A stretch of 64,000 nt of DNA from NCBI RefSeq assembly GCF_032490495.1, contig NZ_JAVYJB010000012.1, positions 36,649 through 100,648 on the forward strand. Direction: 5' to 3'. A model generated the notes under the pieces. That model did no database searches. It was not told where the DNA came from and saw only the letters and a program-made list of their open reading frames with translations. The DNA is from Pilosibacter fragilis. GTDB taxonomy: Bacteria; Bacillota; Clostridia; Lachnospirales; Lachnospiraceae. The position numbers and the translations under genes were made by a program. Below, piece by piece: positions 24,341 to 33,299 of this stretch (position 1 is the stretch's first letter; every line of letters starts with the position of its first letter).

Positions 24341-25117
24341 TTAATCTAAATAACTTTTCATTGCCTTTAAGGCATTTTTTTCCAGACGGGACACCTGCGC
24401 CTGACTAATTCCAACTTCCCCCGCAACCTCCGTCTGCGTCTTCCCCTCAAAAAACCTCATATCAATAATCCGCCTCTCCCTGACCGGCAGCCTCTTCATC
24501 GCCTCACTCAGAGAAAGCTGCTCCACCCAATTCTCCTCCCGGTTCTTTTTATCACTGATCTGGTCCATCACACAAAGCGGATCCCCACCATCCGTATAAA
24601 CCGGCTCATAAAGACTCACCGGACTCTGGATCGCATCCATCGCATAGGTGATCTCCTCTTTCGAGATCCCCACCTCATCCGCGATCTCCATGATCGTAGG
24701 TTCCCGCAGATTCCTCTTCGTGAGAAGCTCCCGCGCTGAAAGCGCTTTATAAGCCGTATCCCTGAGCGACCTGCTCACCCGGATCGAATTATTATCTCTC
24801 AGATACCGCCGCACCTCCCCAAGGATCATCGGCACCGCATAAGTTGAAAACTTCACATTCTGCGACAGATCAAAATTATCGATGGCCTTGATAAGCCCGA
24901 TGCACCCGATCTGAAACAAGTCATCCAGATTCTCACTGCTCCCTGAAAACCTCTGGATCACACTTAGAACAAGCCTCAGATTCCCCTTAATATATGTTTC
25001 TCTTGCGTCCGTATCTCCATTCTGGATCCGTCTGAAAAGGTCGGTTTTTTCCTCATTCGTCAGAAGCGGGAGCTTAGAAGTATTCACCCCGCAGATCTCA
25101 ACCTTATATCCTGCCAT
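24341..25117 (-). CDS. sigG: RNA polymerase sporulation sigma factor SigG
   Basis: Forespore-specific sigma factor, 258 residues, normal length. It opens MAGYKVEICGVNTSKLPLL, the SigG N-terminus involved in anti-sigma contact. Region 2 contains DLFQIGCIGLIKAIDNFD and KFSTYAVPMILGEVRRYLRD. Region 3 is REPTIMEIADEVGISKEE. Region 4 is VRERRIIDMRFFEGKTQTEV with GISQAQVSRLEKNALKAMK. The spoIIG genes usually upstream are missing; instead a giant surface protein gene diverges from it. A forespore promoter should lie in 25118-25215 but I could not place one convincingly. Confidence 0.96.
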   Translation of the reverse strand: MAGYKVEICGVNTSKLPLLTNEEKTDLFRRIQNGDTDARETYIKGNLRLVLSVIQRFSGSSENLDDLFQIGCIGLIKAIDNFDLSQNVKFSTYAVPMILGEVRRYLRDNNSIRVSRSLRDTAYKALSARELLTKRNLREPTIMEIADEVGISKEEITYAMDAIQSPVSLYEPVYTDGGDPLCVMDQISDKKNREENWVEQLSLSEAMKRLPVRERRIIDMRFFEGKTQTEVAGEVGISQAQVSRLEKNALKAMKSYLD

Positions 25118-25220
25118 GACAAGAACCTCCGCAAATTATTTTCATAGAAAATGATTCACGAAAACAGGACAGTTTATACATGAAAAAAACGGGAGTTATT
25201 TCCTGAGAATCATTCCTGAT

Positions 25221-25256
25221 TTTGACATCTTATGCGGAATTTTGACATCTTGTGCA
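25221..25256 (+). promoter_or_regulatory. Direct-repeat pair, LytTR/AgrA-type binding site (copy 1)
   Basis: TTTGACATCTTATGCGGAAT and TTTGACATCTTGTGCAGAAA start exactly 20 bases apart (25221 and 25241). The pair ends 3-8 bases before the -35 of the giant surface protein gene, the position of an activator site. The same unit recurs at 33112. Confidence 0.7.
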
Positions 25257-25263
25257 GAAAGAA

Positions 25264-25292
25264 TTGCGGGTGGAACAGAAAAAACGTATAAT
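25264..25292 (+). promoter_or_regulatory. Promoter of the giant surface protein gene
   Basis: TATAAT at 25287-25292 with a poor TTGCGG -35 (25264-25269), spacer 17. A strong -10 with a weak -35 beside direct repeats fits activator-dependent transcription. Confidence 0.65.
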
Positions 25293-25373
25293 AAAATCAA
25301 CTATGAACCGTGGAATGGTCTGAAATTTTGCAAGTATAATCCGAAAGAACCTGTCATAAAGGGGGAAATGAAT

Positions 25374-28300
25374 ATGAGAAAGAGAAAATGGTATGAACGT
25401 ATGTCCGCAGCAGTCCTGATTGCTGTCCTTCTGGTCAATCATGGCGATATGGGAATTATGGCGAATGCGGAGACGATAACTGCGCTGGAAGAAAATCTGG
25501 AAAAAGAGAATAAAAAAATCGAGGCCGAGACAGCCAGCGCGTCCAATGCGGACGAGAAGCGGGATACAACTGTGGATTCAAACGAGACGACCGAGTCCGA
25601 CCTTGAGAAGGAGACCGCGACAGCATCGAATGGGAAAGAGAACCCGGCGACGAAGAGAAAAATGGCTAAGCGTGCGATGAATGCGGAGTCGGTTACGGAA
25701 GGAATATATACGATCAGCCAGCCAACAGAAGGAACGTTTCAGGTTAGTGGCGGAAGTCTGGAAAGCGATGGGATGAAGGATCTGACGGATGCGATAGATA
25801 AAATTTTGGAAAATAGTGCGAATGAGAAAGTAACGATTAATTTTGAGAATATCAATATTAGTAGCGGAGCGCCAAAACTTACAAAAGGCTGCGAATTGAC
25901 TTTGAAAGGCACATATACGAGTGCAGGTGAAGCATTTATTATTGGCTCAAATGACACATTTATTATACACAATGAGGCTGATATAACAACAAGTTCGTAC
26001 GTTATTCGTAGGTCGTCGAATGCTAAGAATTCTACAGCTATTTTTGAACAAAATGGCGGTACTGTTAAGTCTGTAGATGGCTTTTATATGTATGAAAATG
26101 ATGTGATTTCTTTAAATGGAGGAATAATTAATGGAAATGCCAGAGGAAACGGTGGAACAGGCAGTATTAAAATAAAAGACGGTACATGGAATGGACAACT
26201 GGCACATATAAAAGATATAGATATATGTGGGGGACAACTCAATAATATAAAAGATGATACGAGTACGATTACTGCAATTAGCGAAAGCGAAGAGGTTTCT
26301 ATCAGTGGTGGAAAAATTTATGCCAAGAACACTAATTCATCGGGAAGAGCTTTTGCAATTTCAATGTTAGATAAGACAAAATTATCATTATCAGATAATA
26401 TTGATATATCTGCTGAAGGCGGAAATACGAATGGATCGATATATTATGGTAGTATGACTAATTCCTGTGCTACTATTGATGCTGTGAATTTAGAAACGAT
26501 AAATGACTCATTCAAATTTGTGGTAAGTGACCTTGCAATGAAGGCCAGTTCTTCATTGAAAAACTGGATCAAAGGTTCATACACGAACATGGAGAAGTTA
26601 GTCAAAGGGATTCATTTAAGCATTGTCAATCATAATTCTGATAGTGGATATGCGGATCAGTATCAGAGTTACGAAGCGAGAGCTGTGGGCAACTATATCC
26701 GTATTATGGATCCAAAGGCTGAATCAAGTTTGATTCCGGCAGGAAATATTAAAAGTGCAGAAATCCAGTTACCTTCCGATACGGAAAAGTATCAGGTTAA
26801 GATTACGTATGACAAAACTGAGGATGGGACTGAGAAAGTAGAGACGGTCAAGTACACTAAAGCCGAAGTTACAGTATCCGGAATTATAGATGAAATTCTG
26901 TTGAGAAACACTGGAACGGATGGAGTAGAAATCAGTGTGGGAACAACAAAAAATCCAATTGCTGGAGATATTACAGTAGATTCAGGCAACGCTGACGATA
27001 AACCAGTTTTGCTTAAGGGAAAGATCACTGGAAAAGTAAATGTTGTTGGAACGGGAACTTTGGAATCTGAAATTAACTGCAGCGGTTTCAATGGAGAGAC
27101 AAAAAGTACGATCCATATTACAGGTGGGGAGATTATTGGAACTGTGAATGCAGATAATGCGAATGAGTCTGTTATCACATTGACCTCTGCAGATCTGATT
27201 GTAGATGGTAACGCGCATATTGTAGATCAGTCCGCTTATTCTTCGCAAAATCGATATGCGATCAGTGCAATTGGTGGAGTATCAGTAACAATTAAAAATG
27301 GACTGATTGAGTCAACAAATAACACAGCTGTTTATATAAACAGACTTGGAAGCAGTGGATTACAGGAAGACCATGCTAAGTTCGAGATGACAGGGGGAAC
27401 GATCAAAGGCGGAGAGTATGGCTTAAAGCATACCCAACTTAATGAAATTACCTTGTCAGGCGGAACAATTTCCGGTGGTAAGAATCAGCCGGATGTTTAT
27501 ATGGCTTGGGAGAAAAACAGTGTCAGCGGGACTGCAAAATTTACGGTTAAAGGAAATTTCCCGTTCGCATCTATGAAGATCGAAAGTGCATCAAAAATAA
27601 ATGAGATCGATTTTACAAAGGCAACGGCAACAGGAGAAGAAAACCTTCAAATTAATCTCCCGTGGGACGGAAATGAAACAGGGGCGAACATGAAGCTTTT
27701 CAAAGCCTCGACCTCAAATTATCGGGATCTCCTTAAACATATTACACTGTCAGGCGGAAAGACTCCAATCTTTGCAGTATATAATGAGCGTATGATTTCT
27801 GAAAATCCGGAAACCACTGAGATTTATGCGTTCAGCGCACCAAATCTTTATACGGTTCACGTGAAGTATTATACTAAAAGCAGCGAAGCGGCTCCGTTTT
27901 ACGATGAATATCTTCTGAATCTTGACAATAGTCATCGAAGCTATTTGAGCAATCTCGGGTTGCCAGATGGTGCGGCTTTTTCAGTATGGAGGTACAAAGA
28001 AGATTCAAACAGAAATGGTACTGCGACAGATACAACAGTAACAGTGAATCATCTTGTCGAAGATAGGTTAAATCCACAAGGTCAAATACCGGAAATTGAA
28101 CTTTACGCAGGATATCAGGTTAAGTTTGACGCAGCAATATCATCTGATGATATCAAAGAGAATTTTGCGACTATAAAGGGAACTTCAGATGGAACAAAAG
28201 TATACTATACAAATTCTAATTATCAAGGATACACTGGAGAAGCGCTCAGAGCAGAAGCAAAGAAAGAGGATAGTAAGGCGAGCTTTGCAACAGTAGATGT

Positions 28301-31300
28301 AGAAAATGGTAAATTTTCTATTGAATTGAATAATCTCTCTGTTGATACGTCATATACATATTATCTTGTAGCAGAGAATGATAATAATGATGTGTCGGAA
28401 ATGCAGACAGTCAAATTTAAGACTCTCAAACGCACGCTGACAACGGATGATTTCCAGATAGTTGGATCCACTGAATTTACCTATACACATAATGGTGATA
28501 TACATGAGATAGAAGTGCGACCTGTAGAGGGAAAAGAAGGATCGTTTGGCATCGGTGCTGTTCAGTATAAGGAAAAAGTTGGTGCAGAGGATGCTGATAA
28601 TTTCATCGGTGCTCCGGCGGCAGCAGGAACCTATGGAATCTATGTAAGCACCAATAGTGAAAATGGAGTTGAACGTGTTACAAATTTGCGGATTGGAGAG
28701 ATAACGATCAAGAAAGCCACGTTCAATCCTGACTGGTTTCAGACTGTAACAAGCATCGACTATGGAAAAGATGAAGAGGACTACCTTAAACCGAGAATAA
28801 AGGACGCTTATTCCGTTGGCGGACATACGGTGACAGGTTATGGAGAGATCCGGTTTGAACTGTATCGTGACGCAGAGTTGACCCAGAAGGTTTCGAGAAA
28901 TGCAGAAGGACATTATGAGGTCAATGCAGATCCGGATCAAGAATATGCAACTTATTATATGGGAATTACCAGCAGCGGTGGAAAGAATGTGGAAGCGCAG
29001 AAAAATCCTGTACGCATAGGGACAGATTTAAAGATCTATCGCGCTTCAAACACAATCTCCACAGTAACATGCCCGGATATCCGCTACGGAGAAACACCGA
29101 AGCCGGAGCTCACGGCAGCGGACACCACAGGAGAAATTAAATACACTTACAGTAGTACCGAAAACGGTGAATATAAGGAATGGAATGCAGAGAATAAACT
29201 TGGACGCTGGTATGTAAAGGCAGCCGTAAGCCAGAGCCGGAATTACGAGAAAGCGGAAAGCACCCCGGTCGCATTTACAGTCTCCAAAGCGCTGCTCGAT
29301 CCTTCTGTAAACACCCTCCAGTCAAAGACTTATGATGGAGGTACAAAGGCTGAAGGAACGCTCACCCTCAGCTCCACTGACGGAAACCCGATCCTCTCAG
29401 AGGATGCGGTGGCATTAGAGGCAAAGGGAACCTTCACATGGACATCCAAGGACGCTGGAACAAACACTGTGAATGTTACAGGCATTGCGTTGGATTCCAA
29501 ATTTGAGGATCGCTATGAACTTACAACGAGTGAACTTTCCAATGTTTCCTGCAGCGGTGCAAAGATCGAAAATGCCCAAATTAAGAATGTTTCTGTACGG
29601 CAGATGATGGAATTGACCTACAATGGAAGGGAACAGTTGCCAGAAGTCACGGCGACAGGAAGTACGATCGGTGGCACGGCTATTACCTTCCACTACGGCC
29701 TCACAGCAGAACAGGCTGCAGACGAAAATGAGTGGTTAAACTATGTACCTGCCTTCACCGATGCCGGCACCCATACGGTATACTACACCGCATCTGCAGT
29801 AAATCATGATTCCGTATACGGCAGCTTTGAAATCAAGATCAAAAATGCCTCGATCACAGGCGTCGACGCAGCCGGATATACAGGAATCTACGACGGACAG
29901 TCCCACGGAATCAAGATCACCCTTTCCGGAAACGCTGGAGACGGTGAGATCCTTTACGGTGAGTCCGAAGATAACTGCACGCTCACAGAAAGCCCTGTAT
30001 ACAAGAACACAGGCAGCTATACCGTATACTACACGGTGACAAAGAAAAACTTTGACACCATAAGCGGCTCCGCAACCGTTGCGATCACCCCGGCACAGCT
30101 CACTGTGACGGCAGAATCAAGAAACGTGACCTATAAGGACGAACCGCCGGTATACAGCAGCACGTTCGAAGGTTTCGTAAACGGAGAAAACGCAGAAGTC
30201 CTCGGCGGAACACTCTCCTACGAGTGCGCTTATGCGGCTGGCAGCGATGTGGACGAGTACAAGATCATCCCGTCCGGCCTCACAGTGGAAAATGGAAACT
30301 ATGTGATCACATATCAGCCAGGAAAACTGACCGTATCCCAGGCGAAGCCGGAGTTCGAACTTCGAAATCTGGATCAGTTAAACCGTGTCTATGATGCGAA
30401 AAACACCGCGCCGGAGGCATGGACGGACAGCGATGGAAACGTGACCGTGACGATCAAAAAGGGCAGCGAGATCTTAACGGAAGCGCCGATGAATGCCGGA
30501 ACCTACACGGTGGAAGTTCATACGGAAGCCGGAAAGAACTACGAGGCTGGAAGCCAGACATTCTCCTTTGAGATCAAAAAAGCACTACTCAGTGTAAAAG
30601 CAGTGGATCAGAATGTTACAGTTGGAGATGCGATTCCGGAGTACACAGTCCTCTACGAAGGATTTGCAGGAACAGATACCGCGGATGTGCTGAACGGCAG
30701 CCTGCAGTTTACCTGTGAATATGCGCCAGACAGCGCGGCGGGCGATTACGCGATACAGCCGTCTGGTCTGACATCTGAGAATTACGAGATCCACTTTGAG
30801 AACGGAACACTTCATGCAGTCCGCAAGGCAAGCAGTGGATCCGATGATTCCGACAATTCCGGCGGTTCCGGCAGCACAAAGAACCCGGCGGCAACGAACT
30901 TCGGAAAGAATGTTTCTAACAGCAGCTCTTCCGAAAACGATGCACAGGGAACCTGGAAACGCGATGAAAAGGGCTGGTGGTTCGAATTCAAGGACGGCAC
31001 CTATCCGGCAGGAGAAAAGACCAGTGATCAGAACGGTGAAAAGCTGGGCTGGATCCAGAAAGACGGAAAATGGTGGGTTTTCGGTTCTGACGGCTATCTG
31101 AAGAGAGGATGGGCACAGGATAACGCCAGCGGAAAGTGGTATCTGATTGACGAGAACACCGGAATGCAGACAAGCTGGCATTACGATGAGTCAGACCAGC
31201 ATTGGTATTATCTCGATCCGGCGAGCGGAGCGATGCTCACAGGTTGGCAGTTCATCAATGGAAAATGGTACTACTTGTCAAAGACATCCGGAGCTGTGCC

Positions 31301-31394
31301 GCTTGGCTCCATGTACAGAGAGATCAGGACACCAGATGGATATTATGTCGACAAAGACGGTGCATGGGATGGACTTGAAGCAAAAGAAAAATAA
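25374..31394 (+). CDS. Giant secreted surface protein with beta-helix, MBG and cell-wall-binding domains
   Basis: 2006 residues from ATG 25374, chosen because AAAGGGGG then lies 8 bases upstream and the signal peptide (MRKRKWYERMSAAVLIAVLL, cleavage after MANA) starts there. A linker of repeated ETATASN-type segments follows. Residues about 110-830 look like a right-handed beta-helix with many ISGGKI/LSGGTISGG turns. From about 1000 on come immunoglobulin-like and MBG-type modules, the latter typified by LTVTAESRNVTYKDEPPVYS. The last 150 residues are cell-wall-binding repeats (KDGKWWVFGSDGYLKRGWAQ). Probably an adhesin or glycan-binding protein held non-covalently in the wall. The middle is AT-rich, the ends GC-richer, as in recombining mosaic adhesins. 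Controlled by the LytTR-like site. Confidence 0.85.
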   Translation: MRKRKWYERMSAAVLIAVLLVNHGDMGIMANAETITALEENLEKENKKIEAETASASNADEKRDTTVDSNETTESDLEKETATASNGKENPATKRKMAKRAMNAESVTEGIYTISQPTEGTFQVSGGSLESDGMKDLTDAIDKILENSANEKVTINFENINISSGAPKLTKGCELTLKGTYTSAGEAFIIGSNDTFIIHNEADITTSSYVIRRSSNAKNSTAIFEQNGGTVKSVDGFYMYENDVISLNGGIINGNARGNGGTGSIKIKDGTWNGQLAHIKDIDICGGQLNNIKDDTSTITAISESEEVSISGGKIYAKNTNSSGRAFAISMLDKTKLSLSDNIDISAEGGNTNGSIYYGSMTNSCATIDAVNLETINDSFKFVVSDLAMKASSSLKNWIKGSYTNMEKLVKGIHLSIVNHNSDSGYADQYQSYEARAVGNYIRIMDPKAESSLIPAGNIKSAEIQLPSDTEKYQVKITYDKTEDGTEKVETVKYTKAEVTVSGIIDEILLRNTGTDGVEISVGTTKNPIAGDITVDSGNADDKPVLLKGKITGKVNVVGTGTLESEINCSGFNGETKSTIHITGGEIIGTVNADNANESVITLTSADLIVDGNAHIVDQSAYSSQNRYAISAIGGVSVTIKNGLIESTNNTAVYINRLGSSGLQEDHAKFEMTGGTIKGGEYGLKHTQLNEITLSGGTISGGKNQPDVYMAWEKNSVSGTAKFTVKGNFPFASMKIESASKINEIDFTKATATGEENLQINLPWDGNETGANMKLFKASTSNYRDLLKHITLSGGKTPIFAVYNERMISENPETTEIYAFSAPNLYTVHVKYYTKSSEAAPFYDEYLLNLDNSHRSYLSNLGLPDGAAFSVWRYKEDSNRNGTATDTTVTVNHLVEDRLNPQGQIPEIELYAGYQVKFDAAISSDDIKENFATIKGTSDGTKVYYTNSNYQGYTGEALRAEAKKEDSKASFATVDVENGKFSIELNNLSVDTSYTYYLVAENDNNDVSEMQTVKFKTLKRTLTTDDFQIVGSTEFTYTHNGDIHEIEVRPVEGKEGSFGIGAVQYKEKVGAEDADNFIGAPAAAGTYGIYVSTNSENGVERVTNLRIGEITIKKATFNPDWFQTVTSIDYGKDEEDYLKPRIKDAYSVGGHTVTGYGEIRFELYRDAELTQKVSRNAEGHYEVNADPDQEYATYYMGITSSGGKNVEAQKNPVRIGTDLKIYRASNTISTVTCPDIRYGETPKPELTAADTTGEIKYTYSSTENGEYKEWNAENKLGRWYVKAAVSQSRNYEKAESTPVAFTVSKALLDPSVNTLQSKTYDGGTKAEGTLTLSSTDGNPILSEDAVALEAKGTFTWTSKDAGTNTVNVTGIALDSKFEDRYELTTSELSNVSCSGAKIENAQIKNVSVRQMMELTYNGREQLPEVTATGSTIGGTAITFHYGLTAEQAADENEWLNYVPAFTDAGTHTVYYTASAVNHDSVYGSFEIKIKNASITGVDAAGYTGIYDGQSHGIKITLSGNAGDGEILYGESEDNCTLTESPVYKNTGSYTVYYTVTKKNFDTISGSATVAITPAQLTVTAESRNVTYKDEPPVYSSTFEGFVNGENAEVLGGTLSYECAYAAGSDVDEYKIIPSGLTVENGNYVITYQPGKLTVSQAKPEFELRNLDQLNRVYDAKNTAPEAWTDSDGNVTVTIKKGSEILTEAPMNAGTYTVEVHTEAGKNYEAGSQTFSFEIKKALLSVKAVDQNVTVGDAIPEYTVLYEGFAGTDTADVLNGSLQFTCEYAPDSAAGDYAIQPSGLTSENYEIHFENGTLHAVRKASSGSDDSDNSGGSGSTKNPAATNFGKNVSNSSSSENDAQGTWKRDEKGWWFEFKDGTYPAGEKTSDQNGEKLGWIQKDGKWWVFGSDGYLKRGWAQDNASGKWYLIDENTGMQTSWHYDESDQHWYYLDPASGAMLTGWQFINGKWYYLSKTSGAVPLGSMYREIRTPDGYYVDKDGAWDGLEAKEK

Positions 31395-31402
31395 GACATG
31401 AA

Positions 31403-31444
31403 CAAAAAAAATCCGCAGGATCCTAAAAATGGGAACCTGCGGAT
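31403..31444. terminator. Shared terminator of the convergent surface-protein and sensor-kinase units
   Basis: ATCCGCAGG (31411-31419) pairs with CCTGCGGAT (31436-31444). Eight A on the plus strand give a T run for minus-strand transcripts. Confidence 0.75.
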
Positions 31445-31488
31445 CTTCATGTTTATACGGATAATACGTAAAACGGAACGTGGAAGCT

Positions 31489-31701
31489 TTAACCAAAGAT
31501 CCGGAAAACTCCGATAAAGGAAAGAACAACGCTCATCACGATAAAGCTGACATCCGCAAGCAGCAGCTGGTTGTAAAGCTTATCTTTGTCAACAGACTCC
31601 GGCGCACAGCCGACACAGATGCCGCCGACCGTGGACGGCGGACTGATGATGACGCCGTTTGTTCCGACGATGACACCGCAGGTATTGACGACGCTGATCA
31701 T
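31489..31701 (-). CDS. Small membrane protein coupled to the sensor kinase, unknown
   Basis: 70 residues. Its ATG (31701-31699) overlaps the sensor-kinase stop codon as ATGA, so it is translated by coupling. The first half is rich in Gly, Val and Cys (CGVIVGTNGVIISPPSTVGG, then ICVGCAPESVDKDK). The second half is one membrane span (VSFIVMSVVLSFIGVFRIFG). It could be a pheromone precursor, a kinase-modulating peptide or a membrane partner. It does not resemble known AgrD sequences, which are shorter with a charged tail. An upstream in-frame ATG at 31755 would overlap the kinase gene much more. No family recognised. Confidence 0.55.
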   Translation of the reverse strand: MISVVNTCGVIVGTNGVIISPPSTVGGICVGCAPESVDKDKLYNQLLLADVSFIVMSVVLSFIGVFRIFG

Positions 31702-33032
31702 GACTCCGCAGACGGAATTAAGATCACTGATGCGTAGAACATTCCGTTCTTCCATTCAAAACGCGCATCTCCACGGTGTCGTTCAGCGATGAGCCGGATG
31801 GACTGGGTGCCTATGCCGGGGCCACTGTGCTTTGTGGAGAGAAAACGCTTTCCTTCAAGAACTGGCGGCTTTCTGCAAGGATTGTCCACCGTGATGGCTA
31901 TGAGGGACGTGCCGGTCTGGCGGATATGGACCTTGATCGCGCCGCTTTCTTTGTTTTCCCGACATGCGTCCACCGCGTTTTCCAGTAAATTTCCTAAAAG
32001 CACGCAGAATTCCGGCTCCGGGACCGGTATTTCTTTTTCCATCTGAGCCTGAATCTCCAGAGTAGTACCGGCGTTTTCTGCAATCTGCGCGTAGTAGCTA
32101 AGGATCGCGTTGATGGCATGATTTTCACAGTAAGCAGGCAGCCATTCCGGCATCATATGTTTCCGGAAGGACGCGAGATAGTCTGAGATCGCGTCAAGAT
32201 CTTTGTTCGCCGCGTATCCCGAGAGCACCGTGAGATGCTGCCGGAGGTCATGGCGGACGATCCGTGTCTCGTCGATGGAGCGCTGGAGATTGCGGTACTG
32301 GGCGCTCTGGAGCTGCAGGAGCTCATTTTCCCTCAAAAGTCTCGTATTCTGATTCATCTCCGATGCCATCAGGTAGAACATAAAATAGAAGAGCAGGAGG
32401 AATGTCAGGAGCGCCAGAATTAAAATCGGGTAAAACTTCATGACCCGGTTCGTGTAGAGCGTCTCATAGTAGCGCGGACGAATCAGGCGGTTCAGCAGAA
32501 AGAATGCCGCCGGGAATACCCAGAATATATACCAGGTCTTCGCCATTTCGATATCGTCCACCAGCCATTTTGCGGCATGGGTTGCCGGATACCATACGAT
32601 GGCCACGATGAGAACGGAGAGCAGCAGGTGAATCCCCGAGCCCGGAAGCGTGAACAGACCGGAGGTGTTCGTCCGGTCAATGAGGGCATCCGCGAAGAGC
32701 GTCAGGTTTGTGATGCAGGAGAAGACCGCGCAGACGGAGAGCAGGATACTGAACGGCTTCCAGAGGGCAAGATCACAGACCCGATGGAAGAATACTGCAA
32801 ACAGGATAAAGGACGGCAGGATCCAGAAGTCTCTCGGAATCCCGAAATCTGCGCAGACGAGGCCTCCGGCGAAAGCCCAGAGGAGCGAGAGCGGGATACC
32901 GGTGAGAAAAAGGTTCAGTGGTTTTCTACGAAGCCGGTCCTGGACCGGAAGAAAGCAGAGAACCGCGCAGGGCACCATGGAAAAAAACTCCAGAAAATAC
33001 CGCATGACAAGGGACCAGAATGGGCTGTTCAT
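31698..33032 (-). CDS. AgrC/LytS-like sensor histidine kinase with GHKL ATPase domain
   Basis: Membrane sensor kinase of 444 residues from ATG 33032 (GAGGAG 10 bases upstream; the longer frame from 33119 would include the promoter). The N-terminal 230 residues hold six or seven hydrophobic spans, as in peptide-sensing AgrC kinases. A coiled-coil follows. The phosphorylated His is in IVRHDLRQHLTVLSG near residue 266. The C-terminal GHKL ATPase has GNLLENAVDACRENKE (N box) and FLSTKHSGPGIGTQSIR (G box). No LytTR response regulator is in the window, so the partner lies elsewhere. Its promoter carries the same direct repeats as the giant surface protein gene. Confidence 0.88.
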   Translation of the reverse strand: MNSPFWSLVMRYFLEFFSMVPCAVLCFLPVQDRLRRKPLNLFLTGIPLSLLWAFAGGLVCADFGIPRDFWILPSFILFAVFFHRVCDLALWKPFSILLSVCAVFSCITNLTLFADALIDRTNTSGLFTLPGSGIHLLLSVLIVAIVWYPATHAAKWLVDDIEMAKTWYIFWVFPAAFFLLNRLIRPRYYETLYTNRVMKFYPILILALLTFLLLFYFMFYLMASEMNQNTRLLRENELLQLQSAQYRNLQRSIDETRIVRHDLRQHLTVLSGYAANKDLDAISDYLASFRKHMMPEWLPAYCENHAINAILSYYAQIAENAGTTLEIQAQMEKEIPVPEPEFCVLLGNLLENAVDACRENKESGAIKVHIRQTGTSLIAITVDNPCRKPPVLEGKRFLSTKHSGPGIGTQSIRLIAERHRGDARFEWKNGMFYASVILIPSAES

Positions 33033-33065
33033 ACTCAACATTCTCCTCTCGTTTCTATATGGTCC

Positions 33066-33093
33066 ATTATAACAAAGTTTTACTGTCTGGAAA
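33066..33093 (-). promoter_or_regulatory. Promoter of the sensor-kinase operon
   Basis: Minus-strand TATAAT (33071-33066) with a weak TTTCCA -35 (33093-33088), spacer 16, adjacent to the direct repeats. Confidence 0.6.
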
Positions 33094-33131
33094 GTACAAC
33101 TCATGCAGAATTTTGACATCTTGTGCAGGGA
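33092..33131 (+). promoter_or_regulatory. Direct-repeat pair, LytTR/AgrA-type binding site (copy 2)
   Basis: TTTGACATCTTGTGCAGGG begins at 33112 and a weaker unit, GTACAACTCATGCAGAA, lies 20 bases before it. The strong unit is identical over 17 bases to the one at 25241. It lies between the kinase promoter (minus) and a possible plus-strand promoter. Confidence 0.65.
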
Positions 33132-33140
33132 TGAGAAGTT

Positions 33141-33169
33141 TTAGGATACACAGAAAAAACGTCTGTAAT
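33141..33169 (+). promoter_or_regulatory. Possible divergent plus-strand promoter next to the direct repeats
   Basis: TTAGGA (33141-33146), 17-base spacer, TGTAAT (33164-33169). The spacer contains ACAGAAAAAACGT, identical to the block just before the -10 of the giant surface protein gene (25276-25288). Confidence 0.35.
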
Positions 33170-33208
33170 GGATCAGGCAGATCCTTGTCAATGAGGCAGG
33201 AGTCTTAT

Positions 33209-33244
33209 ATGGATGAGATAAAATCTGCGGCAGAAATCCGGTGA
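33209..33244 (+). CDS. Possible 11-residue peptide (MDEIKSAAEIR)
   Basis: ATG 33209 follows GGCAGGAG by 6 bases. The frame ends inside the terminator stem. Very short and unsupported by homology; it would be made only if the divergent promoter at 33141 is real. Confidence 0.2.
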   Translation: MDEIKSAAEIR

Positions 33245-33278
33245 GTGGAATATCATCGGATTCTGCCGCAGATTTTTT
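33220..33278. terminator. Long bidirectional terminator hairpin
   Basis: AAATCTGCGGCAGAAATCCG (33221-33240) pairs almost perfectly with the segment ending at 33275 (CGGATTCTGCCGCAGATTT), then TTTT. It ends the CoA-transferase transcript on the minus strand and any short plus-strand RNA. Confidence 0.8.
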
Positions 33279-33299
33279 CAATATGGAACGTTTAATTTA

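Noticed and set aside
25118..25215. Possible sigma-F/G promoter before sigG
   Set aside because: GTATA and CATTTTC words exist but their spacing (21 bases) does not fit the forespore consensus.
31489..31755. Longer 88-codon reading of the kinase-coupled small protein
   Set aside because: The extra 18 codons overlap the kinase coding end and the inner ATG gives a clean ATGA coupling.
32577..33116. A 179-codon plus-strand frame opposite the sensor kinase
   Set aside because: Shadow of the kinase membrane region; charged, non-protein-like composition.
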